NCBI GenBank assembly: GCA_902583415.1
Contig: CACHVW010000007.1
Location: 1 to 36,014, forward strand
DNA length: 36,014 nucleotides
Source of the DNA: an uncultured SAR116 cluster alpha proteobacterium
GTDB lineage: Bacteria > Pseudomonadota > Alphaproteobacteria > Puniceispirillales > Marisalimonadaceae
Direction: 5' to 3'
Shown: positions 7,711-17,666 of the stretch, piece after piece
How the letters are laid out: the number at the start of each line of letters is the position of its first letter
Numbering within the stretch: position 1 is the first letter of the stretch
Position numbers and translations under genes: made by a program
Notes under the pieces: model-generated
The model's input: the letters and a program-made list of their open reading frames with translations, nothing else
The model's database searches: none
Told to the model about the DNA's origin: nothing

Positions 7711-8682
7711 ATGAAAATATTAATAATGGGTGGAGCTGGGATGATTGGGCAGAAACTGCTTAATCTCTTATTAAAAAAACAAAAAATTAATAATCAAAAA
7801 ATCAGTGAAATAAAATTATTTGATATTATAGAAGCACCCTATCCTCTTGACACAAACATTCCAATACAATCAAAGTCGGGTGATATTTCTGATGTAAATG
7901 TAAGTAAAAATCTCATTTCATCTAAACCAGATATGATTTTTCATTTAGCTGCTATTGTTTCAGGACAAGCTGAACAGGAATTTGATTTAGGTTGGAATAT
8001 AAATGCAAAAGGAAGTTGGGGATTATTTGAAGCTATCAGACAGCAAGGCGAAGACTATTGTCCAAGATTAGTTTTTACTAGCTCAATAGCAGTTTTTGGT
8101 GCACCATTCCCAGACAAGATCCCTGATGATTTTTTCACGACTCCTCTTACATCTTATGGAGCTCAAAAAGCCATATCTGAGCTATTGTTAGCAGATTATT
8201 CAAGAAAAAAAATGATTGACGGTGTATCAATAAGGTTACCTACTATTTGCGTAAGACCTGGGAAACCAAATCTTGCAGCTTCAGGTTTCTTTTCTGGAAT
8301 TATACGTGAGCCTTTAAATGGTCAAGAAGCAATTCTCCCCGTTAATCCTGACGTAAGACATTGGCATGCAACACCAAGAACTGCTGCAGGTTTTCTAGTT
8401 CATGCTGCAGAAATTGATACATCAAAATTAAATAACAGAATAACTTTAAACATGCCTGGTTTATCTGTAACCGTTCAAGAACAAATAGACGCATTAGAGA
8501 GAGTTGCTGGCAGTGATGTTGTAAAACTTATTAAACATCAACCAGACCCAACAATACAAAAAATAGTAAGTGGATGGGCAAGAAATTTTGATACAAAAAG
8601 ATCTAATGAACTAGGTTTCAAGGCAGAAACAAATTTTGATGAGATAATCAAAACCTACATCGAAGACGATTTAAAAAAATAA
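7711..8682 (+). CDS. denD: NAD-dependent epimerase/dehydratase family, D-erythronate dehydrogenase-like
   Basis: A 323-residue extended SDR. The N-terminus MKILIMGGAGMIGQ has the GxxGxxG NAD-binding motif, FHLAAIVSGQAE marks the extended-SDR core, and the active-site YxxxK is SYGAQKAISE near 149-158 with an upstream TSSIAVFG serine region. The distal part (PDVRHWHATPRTAAGF, LNMPGLSVTV, IVSGWARNF) recalls DenD, which oxidises D-erythronate at C3 to 3-oxo-erythronate. AGAGGG at 7701-7706 gives a good start. The next gene, 33 bases downstream, is a 5-oxoprolinase-like protein with no obvious biochemical link. Partner enzymes for the tetronate pathway (OtnK-type kinase) are absent here, so the substrate assignment rests on sequence memory only. 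Confidence 0.72.
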   Translation: MKILIMGGAGMIGQKLLNLLLKKQKINNQKISEIKLFDIIEAPYPLDTNIPIQSKSGDISDVNVSKNLISSKPDMIFHLAAIVSGQAEQEFDLGWNINAKGSWGLFEAIRQQGEDYCPRLVFTSSIAVFGAPFPDKIPDDFFTTPLTSYGAQKAISELLLADYSRKKMIDGVSIRLPTICVRPGKPNLAASGFFSGIIREPLNGQEAILPVNPDVRHWHATPRTAAGFLVHAAEIDTSKLNNRITLNMPGLSVTVQEQIDALERVAGSDVVKLIKHQPDPTIQKIVSGWARNFDTKRSNELGFKAETNFDEIIKTYIEDDLKK

Positions 8683-8715
8683 TCTTACTTATAAACATAA
8701 CACTGGCAGAATAAT

Positions 8716-11700
8716 ATGTGGCAATTTTGGATAGATAGAGGTGGTACATTCACCGATATAGTAGCAAAAAAACCTGATGGCAAAATAATAATTGATAAGC
8801 TTTTATCTGAGAACTCTGATGCTTACAAAGATGCTGCAGTTGCAGGTATAAGAAGAATTCTTGAGCTCAAAAAAGAAGATAAAATTCCTACAGGTATTAT
8901 TTCTTCAGTAAAAATGGGTACAACTGTTGCAACTAATGCACTACTTGAAAGAAAAGGTGATAGAACTCTACTACTTATAACAAAAGGCTTTGGAGACTTA
9001 TTAAGAATTGGTTATCAAAATAGACCACTTTTGTTTGACCTAAATATCAAATTACCAGAGTTGTTATACGAAAGAGTAGTAGAAGTATCAGAAAGATTAA
9101 ACGAGAAAGGTGAAGTAGTTACTAAATTAAATGAGAAAGAAGTACGTAATTCACTAATCAAAGCAAAATCAGATGGTATAAATAGTGTAGCTATTGCTTT
9201 TATGCATTCATATATAAATCCCGATCATGAAAATAAAATTGAACAAATTGCAAAAGAAGAAAATTTTAATCAAATTTCAGTAAGTCATAAAGTATCTCCA
9301 CTAATTAAATTAGTTGGTAGAGGTGATACTACCGTAGTTGATGCTTATTTATCACCAATTCTTAGACGGTACGTAAGTCAAGTTTCAGAAGAACTTAAAG
9401 ATACTAAATCTACTCAATTAATGTTTATGCAATCCAATGGAGGGCTAACAGACGCAAATCTTTTCCAGGGTAAAGATGCTTTATTATCTGGGCCAGCCGG
9501 AGGAGTTGTGAGTATGACACAAACCGGAAAGAAAGCGGGATTTAATAAATTAATTGGATTTGATATGGGTGGAACCTCTACAGATGTATGCCATTTTGCT
9601 GGTGATTTTGAAAGATCATTTGAAACAGAATTAGCAGGTGTAAGAATTAGAGCTCCTATGATGCAGATAAATACTGTTGCAGCAGGTGGTGGCTCAATTC
9701 TCTCTTATAAAGATGGTAGATTTCAAGTTGGCCCGGAGAGCGCTGGAGCAATTCCTGGCCCAGCGTCATATGGTAGAGGTGGACCTTTAACTGTAACTGA
9801 TTGCAACGTCTTATTAGGTAAATTAAATCCAGATTTTTTCCCAAAAGTTTTTGGGAAAACTGGCGATCAACCTTTAAATTTTGAAATTGTAAAGAAAAAG
9901 TTTTTGGATTTGTCAGATATAATTTCTAAAGAAAAAAATGAACCTATGATGGATATCTTTAAAATGGCTGAAGGTTTTTTAAAAATAGCTGTCGAGAACA
10001 TGGCTAATGCAATAAAAAAAATATCAATTCAAAAAGGTTATGATGTAACGAATTATATGTTGAATTGTTTTGGAGGTGCAGGTGGGCAACATGCATGTAA
10101 TGTTGCTGACTCTCTTGGTATTACAAATGTTATGATTCATCCATATGCTGGAGTTTTATCAGCCTACGGAATGGGCCTTGCTGAAATTAGAAGTATTAGG
10201 GAAGGTCATTTTGAAAAAAATATCAAAAATATTTTGGACGCTGAAAACTTAATTGAAATCTTATCTTCACAAGCAAAGAAAGATCTAAATGATCAAGATA
10301 TTTCTGATGCTTCAATTATTCTCTTAAAAAATGCTTTTTTGCATTATAAAGGTTCACATCAAAATTTAGAAATCAAATTTGATACACCAGAAAATATGAG
10401 AAAATCTTTTGAACAAGAACATAAAAAACGCTTTGGTTTTTTTGTTCAAGATAGAGAAATATTTATTGAAATGCTAACTGTTGAAGCAGTAGGTAAAAAA
10501 ACAGAAAACTATGATTTTTTAAATCCTAACACATCAACTACAAAGGCAAATCCAATTGCATTCAAAAAAATGTATGTAAATGACTCAGAAATTAACACAC
10601 CAATCTATAAGAGGGATGAATTAATAATTGGACAGAAGATTCCAGGTCCAGCTATCATTGTAGAAGCAACAGGTACTAACATAATTGATGATGGCTGGTC
10701 AGGAACTTTAGATAAGTATTATAATTTGATCTTATCTAGAGTAGAAGAAAAGAAATTTCAAAAAGGAATAGGAACATCTGTAGATATTGTGATGCTAGAA
10801 GTATTTAACAATCTTTTTATGAATATTGCAGAACAAATGGGTGCAACGTTGGCAAATACTGCTTATTCAGTGAATATAAAAGAAAGACTAGATTTTTCAT
10901 GTGCTCTTTTTAATAATGAAGGATCTCTAGTTGCCAATGCCCCGCATGTTCCAGTTCATTTAGGGTCTATGTCAGAGGCAATAAAAACAGTAGTTAGGTT
11001 AAACAAGGATAATATTTATCCAGATGATGTTTTTGTACTCAACGCACCATTTAATGGTGGAACACATCTTCCTGATGTAACGGTGATAACTCCAGTTTTT
11101 GATAAAAATGGAAAAGAAATTATATTTTTTGTTGCCTCCCGTGGCCATCATGCCGACATAGGAGGTAAAACACCAGGTTCTGGTCCACCAGACTCAAAGC
11201 ATATTGAAGAAGAAGGTGTTTTGATTGATAATTTTAAGTTATTTGACAAAGGTATATTTCGTGAGCAAGAAATGAGAAAAATCTTATCATCAGGTAAGTA
11301 TCCATGTCGAAATGTTGAACATAATATGGCAGATCTTGCAGCTCAAGTTGCAGCAAACAAAACAGGTATTAATGAAATTAATTCAATGATTGACCAATTT
11401 GGTATTGAAACTGTGCACGCCTACATGAATCATGTACAAGATAATGCTGAAGAAAGTATACGTAATGCCATAGTTAATTTAAAACAAGGTGAATATGAGT
11501 ATGAACTTGATAATGGTGAGTTCATTAGAGTTAATGTAAAAATTGATAAAGAAAATCGTGAAGCTATAATTGATTTTACAGGCACAGCCCCTAAAAACCC
11601 TTTCAATTACAATGCCCCAATGGCTGTATGCTATGCAGTAATATTATATGTATTCAGAACTCTAGTTGGAAATAATATTCCACTTAATGAAGGTTGCTTC

Positions 11701-12309
11701 AAACCAATTAAGATAATTATACCAAATAATTCAATGATAAATGCAAAGTATCCTTCTGCGGTGATAGCAGGCAATACAGAAGTGAGCCAATTGACATGTA
11801 ACGCGTTATTTGGAGCACTTGGAGTGATTGCTGGCAGCCAAGCAACGATGAATAATTTTATCTGGGGAAATGAAAAAATACAAAATTATGAAACCATTTG
11901 CGGAGGAACTGGTGCTGGTTCGAATTTTCATGGCACATCAGCTATTCAAACTCATATGACCAATACCAGAAGTACTGATCCTGAAGTATTGGAAACTCGT
12001 TTTCCAGTAAGACTTGAAGAATTTTCAATAAGAAAAAATTCAGGTGGTAAGGGTAAATTCAATGGAGGTGACGGCGTTACTAGAAAATTAAGATTTTTAG
12101 AGCCAATGACTGTTACAACATTATGTTCACATAGAAAAATAAAGCCTTTTGGTTTAAATGGAGGTGGTCCTGGAGACTGTGGTAAAGAATGGCTTGAAAA
12201 AGCTGATGGAAGTATACTTAGTCTTTCTGGCAACGATAGTTGTCAAGTGAAAATTAATGATCTTTTTGTTATGGAAACTCCGGGTGGTGGTGGATTTGGA
12301 AAAAAATAA
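8716..12309 (+). CDS. 5-oxoprolinase (ATP-hydrolysing), fused HyuA-HyuB
   Basis: A 1197-residue protein, the length of eukaryotic-type OPLAH, combining hydantoinase/oxoprolinase A (about 1-690) and B (about 700-1197). The A part has the two ASKHA nucleotide-binding loops, [10 protein letters not shown] at 7-16 and [11 protein letters not shown] at 281-291, and the family stretch [12 protein letters not shown]. The B part has [34 protein letters not shown] and the C-terminal [10 protein letters not shown]. The expected reaction is ATP-driven opening of 5-oxo-L-proline to glutamate in the cytoplasm; hydantoin-opening relatives share this architecture. It follows the denD-like gene by 33 bases with only a weak Shine-Dalgarno sequence and ends 7 bases before a convergent cyclase gene. 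A HyuC/AllC-type carbamoyl hydrolase lies about 13 kb away and could act on a hydantoinase product if this enzyme takes hydantoins. Confidence 0.88.
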   Translation: MWQFWIDRGGTFTDIVAKKPDGKIIIDKLLSENSDAYKDAAVAGIRRILELKKEDKIPTGIISSVKMGTTVATNALLERKGDRTLLLITKGFGDLLRIGYQNRPLLFDLNIKLPELLYERVVEVSERLNEKGEVVTKLNEKEVRNSLIKAKSDGINSVAIAFMHSYINPDHENKIEQIAKEENFNQISVSHKVSPLIKLVGRGDTTVVDAYLSPILRRYVSQVSEELKDTKSTQLMFMQSNGGLTDANLFQGKDALLSGPAGGVVSMTQTGKKAGFNKLIGFDMGGTSTDVCHFAGDFERSFETELAGVRIRAPMMQINTVAAGGGSILSYKDGRFQVGPESAGAIPGPASYGRGGPLTVTDCNVLLGKLNPDFFPKVFGKTGDQPLNFEIVKKKFLDLSDIISKEKNEPMMDIFKMAEGFLKIAVENMANAIKKISIQKGYDVTNYMLNCFGGAGGQHACNVADSLGITNVMIHPYAGVLSAYGMGLAEIRSIREGHFEKNIKNILDAENLIEILSSQAKKDLNDQDISDASIILLKNAFLHYKGSHQNLEIKFDTPENMRKSFEQEHKKRFGFFVQDREIFIEMLTVEAVGKKTENYDFLNPNTSTTKANPIAFKKMYVNDSEINTPIYKRDELIIGQKIPGPAIIVEATGTNIIDDGWSGTLDKYYNLILSRVEEKKFQKGIGTSVDIVMLEVFNNLFMNIAEQMGATLANTAYSVNIKERLDFSCALFNNEGSLVANAPHVPVHLGSMSEAIKTVVRLNKDNIYPDDVFVLNAPFNGGTHLPDVTVITPVFDKNGKEIIFFVASRGHHADIGGKTPGSGPPDSKHIEEEGVLIDNFKLFDKGIFREQEMRKILSSGKYPCRNVEHNMADLAAQVAANKTGINEINSMIDQFGIETVHAYMNHVQDNAEESIRNAIVNLKQGEYEYELDNGEFIRVNVKIDKENREAIIDFTGTAPKNPFNYNAPMAVCYAVILYVFRTLVGNNIPLNEGCFKPIKIIIPNNSMINAKYPSAVIAGNTEVSQLTCNALFGALGVIAGSQATMNNFIWGNEKIQNYETICGGTGAGSNFHGTSAIQTHMTNTRSTDPEVLETRFPVRLEEFSIRKNSGGKGKFNGGDGVTRKLRFLEPMTVTTLCSHRKIKPFGLNGGGPGDCGKEWLEKADGSILSLSGNDSCQVKINDLFVMETPGGGGFGKK

Positions 12310-12316
12310 ATTTAAA

Positions 12317-14059
12317 TTATACACTCTCTATAAATTCTAATAAATTTTTTCTTATATCTTCACTTTGTATATGAAATCTATCTACAGTTTGGGGCCAATC
12401 GGTTTCTTTAAAATCACTCTTTAAAAGTTTATATTCTTTACTCATTTCCAGATCTTGTTTTAATTGCGACCTGGAATATAGTATTAAAGCAATAGATCTT
12501 GGATCCATAACACTTATATCAAAACTTAATTCAACTACTTTATTATAATCCTCCGCAAAAAAATAACCAAGAACTAGGTCTTTTACTCTGTTATCTGATG
12601 ACGACTGACCTTGAGGAATTGGATCAAGCTCATATGCTTTATTAAGTAATTCTAAACCTTTATCAACCTTTCCTGTTCTTACTAAAACTTCTCCATATCC
12701 AGATAGCACTCTTGGATCGTTTGGAACCATATTGAATGCCTTTTTTCCATGATCTTCAGCTAAAACATAATCATGATTACTTAAGTAAACTGCGGATAAC
12801 ATTCTATGACACTCAAAATCATTCTCATTTAATTCTAATGCGTTATCAATATTCTGTTTTGCTTCTGCAAAAATTTCTTCAGGTTTCTTGTCTGAAAAAC
12901 CTCTAAACATTGCTTGTCCTAATGTACAAACTTTCCAGGCATATGCTTGAGCATTATTTACATCTGCTTCTATGGCTTTGTCGAAGTTTTTTAAAGCTTC
13001 CTCATTAGCCTCTTTGGTAAATTTATGGTGATTTTCTTTGCCTCTTAATAAATACTCATATGAACTTATATTCTCTGTTGGTTTTCTTTTAGATCTTTGC
13101 AAAGAACTTATTTCAATCTCACCAAGAAGTGCTATAGAAATTTTTCTGACTATTTCGTCCTGTAAATCAAAAATATCCTCAAGAACCCTGTCATATTTGT
13201 TACTCCAGATAATACTATCATCTTTCGCATCACTTAATTCTATACTTATTCTTACTCTTTTACCAGAAGCACGGATACCTCCTGTGACGATAAAATCTAA
13301 TTCAAATTTCTTCGAAAATTCTTTTATGTCTTGATTTTCATCTTTGAAATTGACGGTTGTTTGTCTCGAAAGGATTTCGAACTCACGCATCATAGAAAAC
13401 TCAGTAATTAAATCTTCAACAATACCATCTACTAAGAAGCCACTATCTTCGTCTTTACTGGTATTGGCAAAAGGTAAAATCGCAAATTTTGGTTTCTTAT
13501 TAAGATTTTTATTTGAAATAGTTTTTATTTTGCTTTTGCCATCACCAAGTAAAGAAAATACTTCGAAATTATTTGAAATATTTTTCAACTCAATTTTACC
13601 TAAAGGATAAATTTTCTCTTCAATTTTATTATTAATTTGCTGCCTTACTAAATCTGAAATTAAAATTTCTCCAACTGGTGATTGACTCTCAAGACGAGCA
13701 GCTATATTTACACCATTTCCATAAATGTTATCACCTTCAATTATGATATCGTCTAAATGGATCCCTACTCTCCAAGATAATTTAGGATTTGTATCCTCTG
13801 ATAAATTCCTATCTTTAATAGATTTTTGAAATTCAACACCCGCTTTTGTGGCTCCCACTGGACTATCAAATTCAGCTATTATTGAATCACCAGCAGTATG
13901 GAAAATTCTACCAGAAAATTTATTTATTATTGGATCAATGATATCTCTACATTCTTTTAAACTGCTTAGTGTTTTTTCTTCTTGGGATTCCATATGCTTA
14001 CTGAAATCAACACAATCAGTTGCTAATATAGTTGCTAATCTTCTTTTAACTTCAGACAT
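12317..14059 (-). CDS. Class III adenylate/guanylate cyclase with TolB-like and TPR domains
   Basis: A 580-residue soluble three-part protein. Residues 1-170 form a class III nucleotide cyclase domain with both metal-binding aspartates (D15 in ATDCVDFS, D58 in AGDSIIAEF) and the transition-state N118 and R122 (GVNIAARLE), so it should be active. Residues about 190-325 form a TolB/FlgO-like domain (FAILPFANTS, EFEILSRQTTV, IWSNKYDR). The remainder is TPR-type helical repeats, for example EALKNFDKAIEADVNNAQAY. No signal peptide or membrane segment is seen. This arrangement is common in rhizobial and marine alphaproteobacteria, where the ligand of the C-terminal part is generally unknown. It is the only evident signalling protein in the window and stands alone, convergent with the oxoprolinase gene. 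Confidence 0.88.
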   Translation of the reverse strand: MSEVKRRLATILATDCVDFSKHMESQEEKTLSSLKECRDIIDPIINKFSGRIFHTAGDSIIAEFDSPVGATKAGVEFQKSIKDRNLSEDTNPKLSWRVGIHLDDIIIEGDNIYGNGVNIAARLESQSPVGEILISDLVRQQINNKIEEKIYPLGKIELKNISNNFEVFSLLGDGKSKIKTISNKNLNKKPKFAILPFANTSKDEDSGFLVDGIVEDLITEFSMMREFEILSRQTTVNFKDENQDIKEFSKKFELDFIVTGGIRASGKRVRISIELSDAKDDSIIWSNKYDRVLEDIFDLQDEIVRKISIALLGEIEISSLQRSKRKPTENISSYEYLLRGKENHHKFTKEANEEALKNFDKAIEADVNNAQAYAWKVCTLGQAMFRGFSDKKPEEIFAEAKQNIDNALELNENDFECHRMLSAVYLSNHDYVLAEDHGKKAFNMVPNDPRVLSGYGEVLVRTGKVDKGLELLNKAYELDPIPQGQSSSDNRVKDLVLGYFFAEDYNKVVELSFDISVMDPRSIALILYSRSQLKQDLEMSKEYKLLKSDFKETDWPQTVDRFHIQSEDIRKNLLEFIESV

Positions 14060-14163
14060 AAAACTTTACTAAATTATAATTTAATCTCATTTCGTGAATC
14101 ATAATTAATATGACACTTATTTACTATGTTACGATTTTTTTTTAACAATTGAAGTAAAACTTT
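14060..14163. other. AT-rich gap upstream of the cyclase
   Basis: Together with 14164-14375 this is the only stretch above 300 bases without an intact recognised gene. It must carry the cyclase promoter (minus strand), but no clear -35/-10 pair or operator stands out in the AT-rich sequence, which includes a run of nine T at 14136-14144 or close to it. Confidence 0.4.
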
Positions 14164-14379
14164 ATGAGTAATGATAATAAAATTAATAGTCCATTAATCT
14201 GCTTAAAAACTGGATCAAATGCAAAAAAAATTAGTTATTTTGATAAAGATGAAGTTCCTTATGTTAAAATAAGAATGAAAATATAATTTGAAGACACGAA
14301 ATTTCATGTACTAAAAACAATTCCAATTGACGATTTTAAAGATCAATTTAGTTATAATAAACCTAATACCTGTATTTAA
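14164..14379 (+). pseudogene. Small ORF interrupted by one in-frame TAA
   Basis: ATG at 14164 opens a 40-residue reading frame (MSNDNKINSPLICLKTGSNA then KKISYFDKDEVPYVKIRMKI) that stops at TAA 14284-14286. The same frame then stays open for another 30 codons (FEDTKFHVLKTIPIDDFKDQ then [10 protein letters not shown]) to TAA 14377-14379, overlapping the tail of the convergent glutaryl-CoA dehydrogenase gene by 4 bases. The composition on both sides of the stop, mixed charged, aromatic and proline residues, looks like ordinary coding sequence. It may be a 71-residue gene broken by a single substitution, a shortened but live 40-residue gene, or chance. There is no convincing Shine-Dalgarno sequence before the ATG. 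I do not recognise the family. Confidence 0.4.
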
Positions 14380-15617
14380 AAAAACGCTTGAATACCGGTT
14401 TGCGCTCGACCAAGGATTAATGCGTGAACATCATGAGTACCTTCATAGGTATTAACAGTTTCCAAATTCATTAAATGACGCATTACCTGATATTCAGCAT
14501 GAATACCGTTTCCACCGTGCATATCTCTTGAAAGTCTAGCAATTTCAAGAGCTTTTCCACAATTATTTCGCTTGATGAGTGAAATGGCTTCAGGTGCTAA
14601 ATTGCCTTGATCAAATAACCTGCCAACTTGAAGTGCAGCACCTAAACCTAATGTAATTTCAGTTTGCATATCAGCCAGTTTTTTTTGAATTAACTGCGTG
14701 GCAGCCAATGGTTTACCAAATTGTTTTCTATCTAATGTATACTGGCGAGCTCTATGCCAACAGTCCTCAGCAGCTCCCATCACTCCCCAAGCTATGCCAT
14801 ATCTTGCTCTATTCAAACAACCAAATGGTCCTTTTAGACCAGTTATATTTGGCAATAGATTTTCATCTGGAACAAAAACATTATCCATAACAATTTCACC
14901 AGTTATAGACGCTCTTAATGATAATTTTCCTTTTATTTTTGGTGCACTCAAGCCATTCATCCCTTTTTCAAGTATAAATCCTTTAATGGCGTCACCATGT
15001 TCTTTTGACTTAGCCCAAACAACAAAAACATCAGCTATTGGAGAATTAGAAATCCACATTTTTGAACCAGATAAAGAGTACCCACCCTTAACTTTTGTTG
15101 CTGTAGTTTTCATAGAGCTGGGATCTGATCCAGCATCAGGTTCAGTCAATCCAAAACAACCAATAAGATCACCTGAAGCCAAACCTGGTAAATACTTTTG
15201 TCTTTGTTCTTCGCTACCGTAAGAGTAAATTGGATGCATCACTAAAGAAGATTGAACAGACATCATTGATCTATAACCTGAGTCAACTCTTTCTACCTCT
15301 TTAGCTACTAATCCATAGGATACGTATGAAGCACCAGCACAACCATACTTTTCTGGAATAGTAATTCCCAACAAACCAAGTTCTCCCATTTCCTTAAAGA
15401 TTTTTTTATCAGTTTTTTCTTCTAAAAATGCTTCCTCTACTCTTGGTAAAAGTTTGGCTTGAGCGTATTCGTGAGCAGTTGATTTAATTAGAGCTTCTTC
15501 TTCAGAAATCAAAGAATCTAATAAGAGAGGATCTTCCCAATTGAAATCGGGTTTTTCCTTTGACTTTGATTTAAGATCTACTACATTTTTTTGATCTATA
15601 TCAATACTTGTATCCAT
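14376..15617 (-). CDS. gcdH: Glutaryl-CoA dehydrogenase
   Basis: A 413-residue FAD-dependent acyl-CoA dehydrogenase that oxidises and decarboxylates glutaryl-CoA to crotonyl-CoA in lysine, tryptophan and dicarboxylate breakdown. It shows [14 protein letters not shown] and [18 protein letters not shown] of the FAD-binding region, [22 protein letters not shown], and the C-terminal [20 protein letters not shown], where E392 is the catalytic base. The [10 protein letters not shown] segment is typical of this subfamily. AAGGAT precedes the ATG. It is last in a minus-strand run after a TauD dioxygenase, a cupin and an HCCA-isomerase-like protein, with a 63-base gap before it that could hold its own promoter. 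No glutarate CoA-transferase or ligase is nearby. Confidence 0.93.
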   Translation of the reverse strand: MDTSIDIDQKNVVDLKSKSKEKPDFNWEDPLLLDSLISEEEALIKSTAHEYAQAKLLPRVEEAFLEEKTDKKIFKEMGELGLLGITIPEKYGCAGASYVSYGLVAKEVERVDSGYRSMMSVQSSLVMHPIYSYGSEEQRQKYLPGLASGDLIGCFGLTEPDAGSDPSSMKTTATKVKGGYSLSGSKMWISNSPIADVFVVWAKSKEHGDAIKGFILEKGMNGLSAPKIKGKLSLRASITGEIVMDNVFVPDENLLPNITGLKGPFGCLNRARYGIAWGVMGAAEDCWHRARQYTLDRKQFGKPLAATQLIQKKLADMQTEITLGLGAALQVGRLFDQGNLAPEAISLIKRNNCGKALEIARLSRDMHGGNGIHAEYQVMRHLMNLETVNTYEGTHDVHALILGRAQTGIQAFF

Positions 15618-15680
15618 GACATATCCTTATTTTTTTTTGCATATTAATCAAATAATTTTTTAAAAACAATACTTATTAGT

Positions 15681-16283
15681 TCAATTCAGACTTAATAAGT
15701 GTCTTTCAACAAAATCTAACCTATCTTGCCCCCAATAAATTTGATCATTTATAATATATGTTGGAGCTCCGAAAACATTTTTTTTAATCGCTAATTGGGT
15801 ATATTCTTCAAAAATTTTTTTACATTCTTCACTTTTAGCAAAAGAAATAATTTTTTTTGAATTTAAGTTCATAAGGTTCAATATGTTTATAAGCACATCT
15901 TCATTGTCTACATCTTGATTTCTTACCCACAAACTATTCATAATATTATCAGCAAGCTCAAAATAATTTTCTACTTTTTGAATTTTTCCAGCTATGATTA
16001 TTAATGACGGAAGAACAGATTTTGATGGGAAAAATTTTGGTTGTGGATTTAATTTTATATTTAAAAATTTAGACCATCTCTTCAATTCTTGTAATCTCAA
16101 ATTTTGTCTTTGAGGTGGTCTCTTTGAAACAGGAAGACCTCCTGAAATTGGGAAAATCTCCCCATAGTTTACTGGATACATATTTAAATTAACATTGAAT
16201 TTTTTTATCAATTCCCCTAAACGACCATGTCCAAGAAATGTCCAAGGACTTCCATGGCTCATAAAATAATCAATTGAAATCAT
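15681..16283 (-). CDS. 2-hydroxychromene-2-carboxylate isomerase-like DsbA-fold protein
   Basis: A 200-residue thioredoxin-fold protein of the kappa-GST/HCCA isomerase family. The N-terminal IDYFMSHGSPWTFLGH carries the active-site serine region (S12, in GSPW), and the C-terminal KKNVFGAPTYIINDQIYWGQDRLDFVE is the family's cis-proline segment and final helix. Known members isomerise 2-hydroxychromene-2-carboxylate with glutathione in naphthalene breakdown, but most family members in bacteria without aromatic pathways have unknown substrates. It begins inside the stop codon of the upstream cupin gene (TAATG overlap), which points to translational coupling and a shared task. There are no other naphthalene genes here, so a glutathione-dependent isomerase or transferase of another compound is more likely. 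Confidence 0.8.
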   Translation of the reverse strand: MISIDYFMSHGSPWTFLGHGRLGELIKKFNVNLNMYPVNYGEIFPISGGLPVSKRPPQRQNLRLQELKRWSKFLNIKLNPQPKFFPSKSVLPSLIIIAGKIQKVENYFELADNIMNSLWVRNQDVDNEDVLINILNLMNLNSKKIISFAKSEECKKIFEEYTQLAIKKNVFGAPTYIINDQIYWGQDRLDFVERHLLSLN

Positions 16284-16651
16284 TATGAACCGAAACCAGA
16301 ACCAGCAGATTTGTAATTTTCTCTAGGAGGGCTAAAAACATCAAGGATTTTTGCTCCTTCTGGACCAGCTATAATACCATGTTCAACCCCGCTAGGCGTC
16401 TGCCAAAAGTCACCCTTTTTAATTTCTATTTCTTCGCCACCTTGAATTCTAATTCCAGAACCTTCAATCAAAAATCCCCATTGCTCTTCTGGATGTGAGT
16501 GAATTTTACCTTTAGCATTTGGCTCAATGTCAACCAGAGATAGCATAGCTTGATCACCACAAAAAATTCTTGTAGAAACTCCTTCTGCAAGTTCTCTTTT
16601 TATTCCTGAATTTAAGTCATTTATGTTATTAAAATATTTTTTTTGCGACAT
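16283..16651 (-). CDS. Small cupin-domain protein
   Basis: A 122-residue single cupin. The metal-site pattern is H51, H53 and Q57 (HSHPEEQWG) with the later H91 (GVEHGI), consistent with a metal-bound beta-barrel; function cannot be assigned further. The ATG at 16651 is preferred over an in-frame GTG twelve bases upstream because GGAG, part of that GTG codon and the next, lies 5 to 8 bases before it. Its stop overlaps the start of the HCCA-isomerase-like gene by one base, and the TauD gene ends about 20 bases upstream, so these three are almost certainly one operon. It may be an isomerase, a dioxygenase or a binding protein for the product of the TauD enzyme. Confidence 0.78.
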   Translation of the reverse strand: MSQKKYFNNINDLNSGIKRELAEGVSTRIFCGDQAMLSLVDIEPNAKGKIHSHPEEQWGFLIEGSGIRIQGGEEIEIKKGDFWQTPSGVEHGIIAGPEGAKILDVFSPPRENYKSAGSGFGS

Positions 16652-16671
16652 CTTTTTCTCCACTTTTTTGC

Positions 16672-17535
16672 TTATGACGGTTTGTCTCCTGCAAAAGTAA
16701 TTCTATGCATTAATCGTCTTTGTCCATGGTAATCATTTATAGGATTATGCATTGTACATCTATTATCCCAAATTGCTACAGACCCTGGTTTCCATTGAAA
16801 TCTACAAGTAAATTCTGATTTGATTTGATGCTTGTATAAGTACTCTAATATTGGTGAACTTTCTTCCTCGGTCATGCCAACAAAATTGGTCGTATGAGCT
16901 TCATTAACATATAATGATTTTCTTTTAGTTTCTGGGTGTGTTCTTACTACTGGATGAATAGCTTTTAATTCGTCTCCTTTTAGACCAACTGATGCATGTT
17001 TCATGATATCCGATCTGGTTTTAGCAACACGTGATTTGCCTGAAATATTTACTGCTTCAAGAGTATCTAAAAATTTTTTCATACCCTCAGACAAACTTTC
17101 ATAAGCCATATATTGATTGGACCACTCTGTATCTCCACCATAATCAGGTGTTTCAATACCATACAGCATTGTTCCCATAGGAGGTTCTTCTTGATAGGTA
17201 GTATCACTATGCCAAATTCCACCAAAATTGTTTGTGTCAGTTTCCTTTTTCAAAATTGGAGTTATCTCAGGAAAATTCTCTAGACTTTTTACAAAAGGAT
17301 AAACTATTGGCTTTCCTATTCTCTTTGCGAATGCTTTTTGAGTGTCTGGACTGAACTTTTGGTCTCTAAAAAATATCACTTGATAAGATAGCAGTGCATT
17401 ATAAATTTCAGAAATAATTTCATCAGGCAGATTTTCAGATAAATCAATATTATCTATTTGAGCACCAAGCGCACCTGCAATAGGTTTTACTTTAATTGTC
17501 TCAAAATTAATATTCTGATTATTATTAATTTTCAT
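16672..17535 (-). CDS. TauD/TfdA-family 2-oxoglutarate-dependent dioxygenase
   Basis: A 287-residue non-heme iron dioxygenase. The facial triad is complete: H109 and D111 (WHSDTTY) and H263 (CTMHNP), and R278 (MHRIT) is placed exactly 15 residues after H263, as in E. coli TauD, to bind 2-oxoglutarate. Family members hydroxylate carbons next to sulfonate, sulfate, ether or carboxyl groups, releasing for example sulfite from taurine. AAGGAG precedes the start. It leads an operon with a cupin and an HCCA-isomerase-like protein. No tauABC transporter is nearby, so taurine is only one possibility; other sulfonates, alkyl sulfates and 2,4-D-like ethers fit the family equally well. Confidence 0.87.
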   Translation of the reverse strand: MKINNNQNINFETIKVKPIAGALGAQIDNIDLSENLPDEIISEIYNALLSYQVIFFRDQKFSPDTQKAFAKRIGKPIVYPFVKSLENFPEITPILKKETDTNNFGGIWHSDTTYQEEPPMGTMLYGIETPDYGGDTEWSNQYMAYESLSEGMKKFLDTLEAVNISGKSRVAKTRSDIMKHASVGLKGDELKAIHPVVRTHPETKRKSLYVNEAHTTNFVGMTEEESSPILEYLYKHQIKSEFTCRFQWKPGSVAIWDNRCTMHNPINDYHGQRRLMHRITFAGDKPS

Positions 17536-17666
17536 AATATATTTAGGCTCCTTAAGGTAGAACTAGGAAAACATTCAAATTTTATTTGCACTTATTAAGT
17601 TAGTGTTAAATAATTTAAATCATAAATAAAAAATAAATTATTTTCAATTTCTACAGAGAAATTTAG

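Noticed and set aside
11952-12233. A 93-residue minus-strand frame within the oxoprolinase gene
   Set aside because: It is proline-rich because it is antisense to glycine-rich HyuB sequence; no ribosome site is present.
12300-12350. An A/T hairpin at the oxoprolinase/cyclase junction as an intrinsic terminator
   Set aside because: The arms are almost purely A and T with several mismatches, so no stable stem is supported.
14698-15222. A 174-residue plus-strand open frame opposite gcdH
   Set aside because: It is the antisense shadow of a clearly conserved acyl-CoA dehydrogenase and resembles no protein family.
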